Below are positions 1-8,588 of a stretch of 64,000 nucleotides of DNA, piece after piece. The position numbers and the translations under genes were made by a program. Within the stretch, counting starts at the first letter, position 1. Each line of letters begins with the position of its first letter. The notes under the pieces were generated by a model. That model saw only the letters and a program-made list of their open reading frames with translations, had not been told where the DNA came from and made no database searches. The stretch is from Ardenticatenaceae bacterium (lineage in GTDB: Bacteria > Chloroflexota > Anaerolineae > Promineifilales > Promineifilaceae), in NCBI GenBank assembly GCA_020634235.1, contig JACKCB010000002.1, forward strand, positions 620,001-684,000. Direction: 5' to 3'.

Positions 1-1
1 A

Positions 2-373
2 GTGCGGCCGGCCACCCCGCTGCCGGAGATTGAAGCCGACCCGGAGCGCCTGGCCCAGGTGTTGAGTAACCTGGTGAGCAATGCGCTGCGTTATACCCCG
101 GCCGGGGGTCACATCACCCTCTCCGCCAGCGCCAATCAGGCGGATGTGCAGCTCCACATTCAGGACACCGGCCGCGGCATCGCCCCTGAAGAGCTGCCCC
201 ACATCTTCCGCCGCTTCTATCGCGGCGAGAAGGCCCGGCCGCAAAGCGGCGAGTCGGGCCTGGGCCTAGCCATTGCCCGTTCCATTGTCGAGGCCCACGG
301 CGGCACCATCAGCGCTGCCAGCCAACTAGGGCAGGGCACCACCATCACCATCAACCTACCCATCACCGCGTAA
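2..373 (+). CDS. Sensor histidine kinase, C-terminal ATPase domain (5' truncated by window)
   Basis: This is the C-terminal end of a two-component sensor kinase; the frame is open to the window edge, so the sensor and dimerisation parts lie upstream. It shows the Bergerat ATP-binding fold in order: N box (LSNLVSNALRYTP), G1 box (DTGRGI), F-box-like FRRFYRGE and G2 box (GLGLAIARSIVEAHGG), then the usual final strands. The spacing is typical of EnvZ/PhoR-type (HPK1) kinases. It would autophosphorylate a His upstream and pass the phosphate to a partner regulator, probably encoded before the window. The family call is secure; the signal sensed cannot be told. Confidence 0.93.
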   Translation: MRPATPLPEIEADPERLAQVLSNLVSNALRYTPAGGHITLSASANQADVQLHIQDTGRGIAPEELPHIFRRFYRGEKARPQSGESGLGLAIARSIVEAHGGTISAASQLGQGTTITINLPITA

Positions 374-402
374 GACAGACCGCGTCGGTTATCACTGCGC
401 CT

Positions 403-1599
403 ATGCCCAACATCCCCGGCCACAAACTGCTCCTGCGTCTGCTGCTGGCGGCGGCGGTCTTTTGGCTGCTGGCCGCCTGCCGCCCTGCCCCAGCACCAGC
501 CCCCACCACGCCCCCCACGGCTACGCCGCCCCCCGCCGCCACCGAAATCAGCCGGGCAGCAACGCCCACGCCCCGCCCCAGCAGCACCCCCCGGCCGGAG
601 CCGGCCACCGTCACCCCAATCCCCACCGTCACCGCCACGCCCCAACCCACCAGCACCACCATTCCCACCGCCACCCCTACGCCCTCCCCCACCCCCACCC
701 ATCCGCTGATGATCGAGGTGATGCGCGAGCAATCCTACCCCGGCAGCGAGCTGATCTTTGAGGAAACGCTGGAACCGGGGGACAATTACGACCGCTACAT
801 CGTCTCCTACCTGTCGGAAGGCAACAAAATCTACGCCTTGCTAACCATTCCCCAGGGAGACCCCCCGGCCGGGGGCTGGCCCATCATCATCTTCAACCAC
901 GGCTATATCGCCCCGTCCGAGTACCGCACCACCGAGCGCTACGTGGCCTACGTGGATGGCTTTGCCCGCAGCGGCTACATCGTCTTCCGCTCCGATTACC
1001 GCGGGCATGGCAGTTCAGAGGGGGTGGCCAACGGCGGCTATGGCACGCCCGACTACACCGTGGACGTGTTGAATGGGATGGCCTCGGTGCGGCGCCTGGC
1101 AGTGGCCGACCCCGGCCGGGTAGGCATGTGGGGCCATTCGATGGGCGGGCAGATCACCCTGCGCGCCATGGTCGTCTCCCCAGACATCAAAGCCGGCGTC
1201 ATCTGGGCCGGCGTCGTTGCCGCCTACCCCGACCTGCTGGCCGCCTGGCGGCGAGACAACAACGAGCTAACCCCCACTCCCGATCCCACCCGCCAGGCCC
1301 GGCGCTGGTCCCAACAGCTCTACGACACCTACGGCCGGCCAGAGGAAAACCCCCAATTCTGGGCCGCCATCTCCCCCAACAGCTACCTGACCGACCTCTC
1401 CGGCCCCATCCAACTGCACCACGGCACCAGCGACATCGTGGTCCCCCTGGCCTTTTCAGAACTGCTCTACGCCGAGATGCAAGCCGCCGGCATGCCCGCA
1501 GAGCTATTTCTATACGAAGGCGACAACCACAACATCGCCAACAACCTCGACCTGGCCCTGCAGCGCTCCATCGCCTTCTTCGACACCTACGTCAGGTAG
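403..1599 (+). CDS. Alpha/beta-hydrolase lipoprotein (dienelactone hydrolase / prolyl oligopeptidase-like)
   Basis: 398 residues. A signal peptide ends in a lipobox (LLAAC, Cys26), so the enzyme should be lipid-anchored outside the membrane. A Pro/Thr-rich linker (about residues 27-98) separates the anchor from an alpha/beta-hydrolase domain. The nucleophile elbow GHSMGG puts Ser246 as nucleophile, Asp344 (HGTSD) as the acid and His376 (GDNHN) as the base. FNHGY near residue 165 supplies the oxyanion region. The family covers esterases and S9-like peptidases; the substrate is not evident. It starts 29 bases after the kinase gene without a clear Shine-Dalgarno sequence. Confidence 0.88.
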   Translation: MPNIPGHKLLLRLLLAAAVFWLLAACRPAPAPAPTTPPTATPPPAATEISRAATPTPRPSSTPRPEPATVTPIPTVTATPQPTSTTIPTATPTPSPTPTHPLMIEVMREQSYPGSELIFEETLEPGDNYDRYIVSYLSEGNKIYALLTIPQGDPPAGGWPIIIFNHGYIAPSEYRTTERYVAYVDGFARSGYIVFRSDYRGHGSSEGVANGGYGTPDYTVDVLNGMASVRRLAVADPGRVGMWGHSMGGQITLRAMVVSPDIKAGVIWAGVVAAYPDLLAAWRRDNNELTPTPDPTRQARRWSQQLYDTYGRPEENPQFWAAISPNSYLTDLSGPIQLHHGTSDIVVPLAFSELLYAEMQAAGMPAELFLYEGDNHNIANNLDLALQRSIAFFDTYVR

Positions 1600-1779
1600 T
1601 CTGTTCGCCCAGCCGTTCAACCTCTCAGCCCAGACCTCCCCCAACCCAAACAACTTCCGAATCACTTCTTAATAACTTCTGAACATTCGTCCGCTATGAT
1701 CTAACCATGTTCGGATGACCAGCAGCCTGGTCATAGTATGCAAGACAAAATGACAAATATGCAAAAGGAGAAACAGCGT

Positions 1780-2631
1780 ATGGCAAAACAAAGTAGATGG
1801 ACTCGGATAATTCTTGGCACTGTGCTGGTGCTAGTGTTGGCCCTGGGGATCGGTGCCGCAGCTTACGCCCAGACATCCGGCGGCGACGATGCCGCCGCCG
1901 AAACCGATAGCACCACGCCCGAAACCGACGCCGACACCACAACCCCCGACGTCACCACCCCTTACACAGATCGGCATGGGCGTGACGGCTTTGCCACAGG
2001 CTCGTCCAACGATGAAGCGCTGGCCGCAGCCCTGGGCATCACCGTGGAAGAGCTGCAAGCGGCCGAGGAAGAGGCCTTTGCGGCGGCAGTGGCCCAGGCC
2101 GTCACCGATGGCCTGATCACCCAAGAGCAGGCCGACCAGATATTGGCCAATGGGATGGGTCCGCGCGGCTTCCACTTCGGCGCTGGCGATGAACACGACA
2201 CTTTCCTGGCCGATGCCCTGGGCATCACCGTGGAAGCGCTGCAGGCGGCTCGCACCCAGGTATACGCCGACCAACTGGCCGCCATGGTCGAGGCCGGCAC
2301 CATCACCCAGGAACAGGCCGACCTGATGTTGGCCCAGAAGGCGGTACAGAACTACATCGATCCCACTGCCGTGCAGTCGGCCATGCAAGCCATCTATGAA
2401 GAGGCGCTTGCCCAGGCGGTCGCCGACGGCGTCATCACTCAGGCCCAGGCCGACCTGCTGCTCAGCAACCTGAGTACCCGCGGCTTTGGCTTCCCCGGCA
2501 TGGATGGCGGCTTTGGCGGCGGCCACCATGGCCGTGGCCACGGCGGGCCGCACGGCTTTGGCGGCCCCGGCGACATGGATGGCAGCGGCTGGCCAGTGGC
2601 CCCCACCACCACCGACAGCAGCGGCGCATAG
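1780..2631 (+). CDS. Secreted protein with three helical LGITxEeLQ repeats and Gly/His-rich tail
   Basis: I chose ATG 1780 because AAAAGGAG sits 9 bases before it; an in-frame ATG at 1738 has no such site. The product (283 residues) has an N-terminal hydrophobic signal sequence ending near AYAQ and an acidic Thr-rich segment. Three copies follow of a helical unit of the form LGITVEeLQ....A.A.GxITQeQAD.iLa (from about residues 84, 145 and 200; the third is diverged). Such units occur in DUF2680-type secreted proteins. The C-terminus is Gly/His-rich (GHHGRGHGGPHGFGG), which could bind metal, though that is inference. No enzymatic motif is visible. Confidence 0.75.
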   Translation: MAKQSRWTRIILGTVLVLVLALGIGAAAYAQTSGGDDAAAETDSTTPETDADTTTPDVTTPYTDRHGRDGFATGSSNDEALAAALGITVEELQAAEEEAFAAAVAQAVTDGLITQEQADQILANGMGPRGFHFGAGDEHDTFLADALGITVEALQAARTQVYADQLAAMVEAGTITQEQADLMLAQKAVQNYIDPTAVQSAMQAIYEEALAQAVADGVITQAQADLLLSNLSTRGFGFPGMDGGFGGGHHGRGHGGPHGFGGPGDMDGSGWPVAPTTTDSSGA

Positions 2632-2980
2632 TCTAGAATAACCTACTAGCGTGCCGCCCCCGGCCGGGGGCAGCACACCCATCCCCCAGACGCCTCATCG
2701 TTCAGGCAAAAGCGGGAGACAACAGGTGTGTTGTCTCCCGCTTCGCTTGGAGGGCCAACCTGGTAACCGCCTCTGCCCCAGGCCAACAACCAGGACCTGG
2801 ACACCTTTGTCACCAACTGGCTCCAGGGCAGCGGCCCCAGTGGGGCACCACCCGCGGCGGCCCCCACCCCATAGCCAAAGACACAACCAATCCGCGGGCC
2901 AAGAACGAAAACGACAGCAAATGAAGGCATTTGCGCCCCAGACTTAGCAAAAACCACGACATTGCTTCAGAGGTAACAAA
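2632..2980. other. Intergenic region with hairpin and a possible gene-tail relic
   Basis: This 349-base gap holds the hairpin at 2711-2742 and no complete gene. In one plus frame, about 2780-2865 reads as a plausible C-terminus (LDTFVTNWLQGSG, then a Pro/Ala run and a stop), but a stop lies shortly upstream, so at most it is a relic. A purine-rich site (AGAGG) at about 2969-2973 precedes the next start. Confidence 0.5.
2711..2742 (+). terminator. Perfect 13-bp hairpin after the secreted repeat protein
   Basis: AGCGGGAGACAAC (2711-2723) is complementary to 2730-2742, with a 6-base loop. There is no strong T run after it, so it is a probable but not classical intrinsic terminator. It lies about 80 bases after the preceding stop. 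Confidence 0.55.
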
Positions 2981-4222
2981 ATGTACAAACAACGATGGAT
3001 CTTAATCTTGCTGCTGCTATCTATCCTCAGTGCGGCCGGCTGCAGCCTCTCGCAGCCCGTAGCCAACGGTGGCAGCAGCAACCAGGCTATCATCCTGGAT
3101 ACAACCACCCCGGCGACCGAAGTCGCCGCCGCCCCTGAGACAGCGGCCATAGACGAAGAGGCCCTCGCCGCCAGAGTGCTGGCCGAGGTCCAGGCGCAGT
3201 TGGCCACCGCTCAGGCCCAGGAAACACTCTCCAACATCGCCTATGAGGCCAACACCGCCCTGAACACCAACGACCTGGAGAGCACCCTCATCAACCTTTA
3301 CCAGCAGGCCAACCCGGCCGTGGTATACATCGTTGTGCCATCCGTGGGCAGTGGCAGCGGCTTCGTCTACAGTGAAGATGGCTACATCGTCACCAACAAC
3401 CACGTCGTCAGCGGCAGCCGCAGCTTTGAAGTCGTCTTCGCCAACGGCGACCGGATGGCCGCCGAACTGGTGGGCACCGACGTCGACAGCGACCTGGCCG
3501 TGATCAAAGTGGCGCAACTGCCCGAAGGGGTTAAACCGTTGCCCCTGGCCAACTCCGACGACGCGCAGGTAGGGCAGATGGTGGTGGCCATTGGCAACCC
3601 GTTTGGCGAACAAGGCTCGATGTCGCTGGGCATCGTTAGCGGGCTGGGCCGCAGCCTGGAATCACAGCGCCAGCTTGGCAGCGGCAGCAGTTATTCCCTG
3701 CCCGACGTCATCCAGACCGATGCCCCCATTAACCCGGGCAACTCCGGCGGGCCGCTGCTGAACCTGGCCGGCCAGGTGGTGGGCATCAACTCGGCCATCG
3801 CCTCCACCACCGGCACCAACTCCGGCGTGGGCTTTGCCATTCCCGTCAACGCCGTGCGGCGAATTGTGCCCAGCCTGATCACCGACGGAAGCTATGCCTA
3901 CCCCTACATGGGGGCCGGCTTCGATGCGGAGGTGTCGTTGGAGGAGCAGTCGGTTTACGGCCTAACCCAGACGCAGGGGACCTACGTGGTTTCGGTGACG
4001 CCGGGCAGCCCGGCCGAGAAAGCAGGCCTCATTGCCGCCGACCCCACCACCGGCCGGGGCGGGGACTTGATTATCGCCATCGATGGCCTACCCATCCAGG
4101 ACTTTGGCGACATGAATAAATACCTGGTTTTCAACACCAGCGTGGGGCAGACGGTTGAGCTAACCGTCCTGCGTGGTGGCGAAACCATCACCCTCTCCCT
4201 CACCCTGGGCGAGCGCCCCTAA
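2981..4222 (+). CDS. HtrA/DegP-type serine protease lipoprotein (S1C) with PDZ domain
   Basis: 413 residues. The signal peptide ends at a lipobox (LSAAGC, Cys21), predicting an externally anchored protease. A helical linker (about 50-105) leads to a trypsin-like domain with His141 (TNNHVV), Asp171 (DSDLAV) and Ser255 (NPGNSGGPL). A single C-terminal PDZ domain (about 300-410, GSPAEKAGLI) follows. It should degrade or sense misfolded envelope proteins. Most soluble DegP has a cleavable signal; here a lipid anchor replaces it. The gene stands alone and is followed by a convergent gene. Confidence 0.93.
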   Translation: MYKQRWILILLLLSILSAAGCSLSQPVANGGSSNQAIILDTTTPATEVAAAPETAAIDEEALAARVLAEVQAQLATAQAQETLSNIAYEANTALNTNDLESTLINLYQQANPAVVYIVVPSVGSGSGFVYSEDGYIVTNNHVVSGSRSFEVVFANGDRMAAELVGTDVDSDLAVIKVAQLPEGVKPLPLANSDDAQVGQMVVAIGNPFGEQGSMSLGIVSGLGRSLESQRQLGSGSSYSLPDVIQTDAPINPGNSGGPLLNLAGQVVGINSAIASTTGTNSGVGFAIPVNAVRRIVPSLITDGSYAYPYMGAGFDAEVSLEEQSVYGLTQTQGTYVVSVTPGSPAEKAGLIAADPTTGRGGDLIIAIDGLPIQDFGDMNKYLVFNTSVGQTVELTVLRGGETITLSLTLGERP

Positions 4223-4236
4223 GGCGCGGGCTTAAC

Positions 4237-4271
4237 TGGGCCGCCGCAGGCGCTGGCCTTGCGGCGGCCCA
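4237..4271. terminator. Strong GC hairpin between convergent genes
   Basis: TGGGCCGCCGCA (4237-4248) pairs with 4260-4271 over 12 bp with an 11-base loop. A second, near-perfect hairpin built on CGGCCGG palindromes follows at 4278-4303. Together they probably separate the HtrA gene from the convergent oxidase-like gene. Confidence 0.6.
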
Positions 4272-4338
4272 AGAACTCGGCCGGGGTGTGTTGCACCCGG
4301 CCGGTTAGTTCCCACCCCTCAAAGCCAAAACGTTGTTC

Positions 4339-5001
4339 CTATGGCGAGTCGCCGGCGGTGAGGTTACGCAGGTAGTCGGGAACCGGGATGTTGCCGGCCA
4401 GCCGGGGATCGGGTTGGAAGGGGCCGTACTGCACAGACAGGGGCAAGACGCCGGCCCAGGTGGGACGGCTGTAATCCTCTTCATCATCGCCGGGGGGGCC
4501 GCTGCGCATCTTAGCCGAGGCACTGTCGATGGCCACGGCCACGATGCTCGTGGCCTTCATCTCAGTGGGGGTTGGCAGGCGGACGTCATCCCACCGGCCG
4601 GGGAGCAGCCGTTCGGTGAAGTCGCGCAGGGCGGCCATCTTCTCCACCTCATCCGCCAGCAAACGCCCCCGGCCAAACAGCACCGCCGAACGATAGTTGA
4701 CGGAGTGGTTGAACACTGCGCGAGCCAGCACAAGGCCATCCACGTGGGTCACGGTAATACACAGCGGATGGCCGGCCGCGGCATGGTTCATCAGCCGGCT
4801 GGCCGAAGAGCCATGCAGCAATATCTCGTCGCCGCGCCGGGCGTGGAGGGTAGGAATGACATAGGGCACGCCCTCGTGGGCGAAGCCGACGTGGCAGATT
4901 AGCGCGGCATCCACAATGCCATAGATAGTTTCCTGGTCATAATGACCGCGTGTGGGCCGCCGCCGAACGCGGTTCTGGTCTGTCTGGGCAAAATCACTCA
5001 T
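4339..5001 (-). CDS. Pyridoxamine 5'-phosphate oxidase family protein (NimA-like)
   Basis: I chose ATG 5001 because GGAGG sits 7 bases before it; the frame stays open further upstream without a site. The product (220 residues) is a split-barrel flavin-binding protein: RRRPTRGHYDQETIYGIVD at the start, GVPYVIPT, HGSSASRLMN and an NYRSAVLFGRG strand are typical of the NimA/PNPOx-like subgroup. Members bind FMN, heme or F420 and often act in detoxifying reduction; the true substrate is unknown here. It is a single gene, convergent with htrA and divergent from recQ. Confidence 0.85.
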   Translation of the reverse strand: MSDFAQTDQNRVRRRPTRGHYDQETIYGIVDAALICHVGFAHEGVPYVIPTLHARRGDEILLHGSSASRLMNHAAAGHPLCITVTHVDGLVLARAVFNHSVNYRSAVLFGRGRLLADEVEKMAALRDFTERLLPGRWDDVRLPTPTEMKATSIVAVAIDSASAKMRSGPPGDDEEDYSRPTWAGVLPLSVQYGPFQPDPRLAGNIPVPDYLRNLTAGDSP

Positions 5002-5114
5002 CAAAAAACCTCCTGGAATTTCAATATGCAGACGAGGTAGCTTAGACGGCTTTTGCGAATCCGGCAATGGGAAGATAACGGGCGGACTGGCAGCGCGGTC
5101 CGGACAAAATGAGT

Positions 5115-5165
5115 GGAATCCCAGGCTTTAGCCGGTGCGTGAAGACCGGCTAAAGTCTCGACTCC
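5115..5165. repeat. REP-like palindrome (CTTTAGCCGGT family)
   Basis: CTTTAGCCGGT (5126-5136) pairs with ACCGGCTAAAG (5145-5155). The flanks GAGTGG and CGACTC/CCAC are also partly complementary. The core resembles the GCTTTAGC/GGCTAAAGCC palindromes at 54.3 and 57.0 kb. It lies just upstream of the RecQ fusion, and a GTG at 5135 inside it is therefore an unlikely start codon. Confidence 0.6.
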
Positions 5166-5221
5166 CACGACAATTGGAATTGCTGCTTTTCGGTGCGGAT
5201 GTTTTTTCTTACAATAGGCGC

Positions 5222-8134
5222 ATGAGCCTTGTTCCCATCTACACTATCGGTTACGGCACACGTGAAATTGCGCAACTGCTGGCTATTCTGCGGACCCACG
5301 AGATTGCTTACCTGCTAGACGTGCGCTCCCAGCCCTATTCGCGCTACAAGCCCGACTTCAGCCAGGACGCGCTGATCCGCCACCTGGCGGCAGCCGGCAT
5401 TCGCTACGTCTTCATGGGCGATGCGCTGGGTGGCAAGCCGGAAGACCCCAATTGTTATACAAATGGCCAGGTAGACTACGACAAGATAGCGCAGCAGCCG
5501 TTTTACCAGGCGGGCATCCGGCGGCTGAAGACGGCGTATGAGCAGCAGCAGCGGGTGGTGCTGCTGTGCAGCGAGGGTAAGCCGGAGCAGTGTCACCGCG
5601 CGCTGCTCATTGGCCGCAGCCTGGCGGCCAGCGGCATTGCCCTGGCGCATATCGATGAGCAGGACCGGTTGTTGTCGCAGGCGGCGGTGCTGGCGCGGTT
5701 ACATGGGGACCAACTGCCGCTGCTGCCCCCGGCCGGGAGCCAGCCAGAAACAACCGCCCCCCCTCTGCCCCCACCCGAACCCGATTTCGACGACGCATAT
5801 TTGCTGTGGGAGGGGGAGGCTTTATCCGGCAGCGCGGCCCCGTTCGATGGCGACGCGCCGTTTTACGATGACGGCCCGCCGTATGAGGCCATGCAGGGGG
5901 AGATTGAGCTGGATTTACCCGGCCGGGTTGCTTACGAAGATCCGCAGGTTGCCTTGAAGCAGGTCTACGGCTTTGACAGCTTCCGCCCCATGCAGGCGGA
6001 GATTATCCAGAACATGCTGCACAAGCGGGACACACTGGCCGTAATGCCCACCGGCAGCGGCAAATCACTCTGCTACCAACTGCCGGCGCTGATCTTCCCC
6101 GGGCTGACAGTCGTGGTCTCGCCGCTCATTTCGCTGATGGAAGACCAGGTGATGCAACTGCGCGAAGTGGGGGTGGCAGCGGTCTTCCTGAACAGCACGC
6201 TGAGTTCCATGGAGTACCGGGGGACAGTGGCGCTGATCCGCTCCGGCCGGGTCAACCTGCTGTACGCCGCGCCGGAGACCCTGCTGCGGCCCGACATCCT
6301 GGTCCTGCTAGAGCAGTGCCACGTCGACTGCCTGACCATTGACGAGGCGCACTGCATCAGCGAATGGGGGCACGACTTCCGGCCGGAGTACCGGCAGTTG
6401 GTGGACGTGCGCCGGCGGCTGCCCGGGGCGGTCTGCCTGGCGGTAACGGCCACCGCCACCGAACAGGTGCAGCAGGATATCAAGCGCAGCCTGGGCATCG
6501 CCGCGGCCCATGAGTTCATCGCCAGCTTCAATCGCGACAATCTCTTCCTGCACGTCACGCCCCGGAACAACGGCCTGGCCCAGGTAGAGGCGTTTTTGCA
6601 AGCGCACAAAGGAGATTCGGGCATCATTTACTGCGCCACGCGGCGGCAAGTAGACACCCTCACCCGGCAGTTGGCCCACCTGGGCTGGCCGGTGCTGCCT
6701 TACCATGCCGGCCTGGACGACGCCACGCGGCGGCAGCACCAACAGCAGTTCATCCGTGACGACGTGCCCATTATGGTGGCCACCATCGCCTTTGGCATGG
6801 GCATCAACAAACCAAACGTCCGCTTTGTGCTCCATTATGACCTGCCCAAGAATCTGGAGAGCTACTACCAGCAAATTGGCCGGGCGGGGCGGGATGGGCT
6901 GCCGGCCGACTGCCTGCTGCTGTACAGTTACAGTGAAGTGCAGACGTTTAACCACTTCATCCGGCAGCAAGATGTGGCGCAGCAGGCCGGCTCGAAGAAG
7001 CGGTTGGCGGCAATGTTGAGCTATGCAGAGACAAATGAATGCCGGCGGCGGCCGCTGCTGGCTTATTTTGGCGAGGCGTACCAGGCGGCAAGTTGTGATC
7101 TGTGTGATAACTGCACGGCCACGGGGCAGGCGCTGGTGGACCTGACCATCCCGGCGCAGAAGTTTTTGTCGTGCGTGAAGCGAACAGGGGAGCGGTTTGG
7201 GATGAGCCACATCATCAGCGTGCTGCGCGGTTCGCGCTCCCAAAAGGTGCTGTCGTATGGCCATGACCGGGTGTCCACCTACAACATCGGCACGGAGTAT
7301 TCGCGCGAGGCGTGGCAGCACTTGGGGCGGCAGTTTGTGCAGCAGGGGCTGCTGCGGCAAGAGATAGACACCGGCGGGCTGCGGTTGACGCCGCAAGGGT
7401 ATGCGGTATTTAAGGGAGAGAAGGTGCTGGGAACGCTGCCGGAAGCGCCGGCGCAGGTGGCGGCAGCGCATGAGGCGCATGATCCGGCGCTCTTTGCGCT
7501 GCTGCGCGCCAGGCGAAAGGCGCTGGCAGATGCAGCCAATTTGCCGCCCTATGCTATCTTTTCCGACCGTTCGTTGGTGGAGATGGCTACTTACTTCCCG
7601 CAATCACCAGAGGCGTTTGCGACGATGTATGGGGTGGGTGAGGCGAAGCTGGCCCGTTACGCGGCGTCGTTTCTGCCGATTATTCAGGCGTATTGTGCGG
7701 AACGGGGGATTGCCGAGGGGCGGAAGGGGGTGGCGGCGGCGACTGTGGCGGCCGCTCCCCGGCCGGGAGGGGTTACCGGGCGCGCAGCGGAAGTGCTGAC
7801 GCTTTACAACAACGGCCAGCCGCTGGCGGAGGTTGCCGGGGTGTACGGCGTGAAGCTGGCCACGGTGATCAACCATCTTTACAAGGCGGTGCTGGCCGGG
7901 GAGACGCTGCACAGCGATGGTTTGCTGGCCGCTTCTGGCCTGCCGGCGGCCGAGCAGGCACGTGCCCTGGCCGTCTTCGCCGAGCTGGGGACGAGCCACC
8001 TGCGGCCGGTTTATGAGGCGCTGGGGGAGCGGGTCTCTTATGATGAGCTGCATTTGCTGCGGCTCTATTGGGTGGCGTCCCGGCCGGGGGGAGAAGCACA
8101 AGCGGGAGAAGGAAACACGCCTGGCGCAAACTAG
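5222..8134 (+). CDS. recQ: DUF488-RecQ ATP-dependent DNA helicase fusion
   Basis: From ATG 5222 the product is 970 residues. Residues 1-160 are a DUF488 domain (IYTIGYG start, LLDVRSQPYSRYKPDF, CSEGKPEQCHR). An acidic linker leads to a full RecQ: Walker A GSGKS (Lys281), DEAH box (374-377), superfamily-2 motif VI QIGRAGRDG, a Zn module ending CDLCDNC, an RQC winged helix, an HRDC domain (LFALLRARRKALADAANLPPYAIF) and a final helix-turn-helix (AEVAGVYGVKLATVINHL). RecQ unwinds DNA 3'-5' in recombination and fork repair. The DUF488 fusion at the front is unusual. A GTG start at 5135 is rejected because it lies in a palindromic repeat. Confidence 0.93.
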   Translation: MSLVPIYTIGYGTREIAQLLAILRTHEIAYLLDVRSQPYSRYKPDFSQDALIRHLAAAGIRYVFMGDALGGKPEDPNCYTNGQVDYDKIAQQPFYQAGIRRLKTAYEQQQRVVLLCSEGKPEQCHRALLIGRSLAASGIALAHIDEQDRLLSQAAVLARLHGDQLPLLPPAGSQPETTAPPLPPPEPDFDDAYLLWEGEALSGSAAPFDGDAPFYDDGPPYEAMQGEIELDLPGRVAYEDPQVALKQVYGFDSFRPMQAEIIQNMLHKRDTLAVMPTGSGKSLCYQLPALIFPGLTVVVSPLISLMEDQVMQLREVGVAAVFLNSTLSSMEYRGTVALIRSGRVNLLYAAPETLLRPDILVLLEQCHVDCLTIDEAHCISEWGHDFRPEYRQLVDVRRRLPGAVCLAVTATATEQVQQDIKRSLGIAAAHEFIASFNRDNLFLHVTPRNNGLAQVEAFLQAHKGDSGIIYCATRRQVDTLTRQLAHLGWPVLPYHAGLDDATRRQHQQQFIRDDVPIMVATIAFGMGINKPNVRFVLHYDLPKNLESYYQQIGRAGRDGLPADCLLLYSYSEVQTFNHFIRQQDVAQQAGSKKRLAAMLSYAETNECRRRPLLAYFGEAYQAASCDLCDNCTATGQALVDLTIPAQKFLSCVKRTGERFGMSHIISVLRGSRSQKVLSYGHDRVSTYNIGTEYSREAWQHLGRQFVQQGLLRQEIDTGGLRLTPQGYAVFKGEKVLGTLPEAPAQVAAAHEAHDPALFALLRARRKALADAANLPPYAIFSDRSLVEMATYFPQSPEAFATMYGVGEAKLARYAASFLPIIQAYCAERGIAEGRKGVAAATVAAAPRPGGVTGRAAEVLTLYNNGQPLAEVAGVYGVKLATVINHLYKAVLAGETLHSDGLLAASGLPAAEQARALAVFAELGTSHLRPVYEALGERVSYDELHLLRLYWVASRPGGEAQAGEGNTPGAN

Positions 8135-8588
8135 CCATCGCCCAGGCCCCTGCCCGCCACGCATAATTAGAATCTGCTAAGCTCATGATTCTACAGGCAG
8201 TCTATTTGGCAAAGTTGGGTATGATTGGCGGTTGGTACGCAGTCACTGAGGCAGATGCACAATCACCAGTAGGATGGTTAAAAATCCAGCTCAATAGATT
8301 AGATGTGCTGCTCTAAACGGGGCAGCCCCAATCGTTGTCCGCACGCCCCCTTCTCCCACTCCCCCCTGATTGAGCTCCAACAGAGTCACCCTCTCGATCC
8401 ACTGTCCGGTCCCGGCCGGGATAGTGAGCTGCATCCGCTCTTCGCCAGTCTGCTCCCCTGGCGGTAGATGCCGGCCCAAAGGTATCTGACCAGAGACACG
8501 TACCAGAGCGGATAATGTACCAACAGCTTTTCAGTTTCAGACAGAGTTTCAGCGTATAGAAGATCATCAATTCGAGGAGAAAGCAGAG
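8135..8588. other. Intergenic region, one orphan reading frame on the minus strand
   Basis: The 454 bases between recQ and the META-domain gene hold no recognisable gene. On the minus strand an open frame (about 8527-8291) reads like coding sequence (for example MQLTIPAGTGQWIERV) but has no good start and matches no family I know; it may be a gene relic. GAGGAGAAA precedes the next start at 8589. Confidence 0.45.

Noticed and set aside
2780..2865. Possible small protein ending LDTFVTNWLQGSG
   Set aside because: A stop lies just upstream in frame and there is no start or ribosome site; kept only as a possible relic.
5135..5221. GTG start extending the RecQ fusion by 29 residues
   Set aside because: The codon lies in a palindromic repeat and the DUF488 domain begins naturally at ATG 5222.
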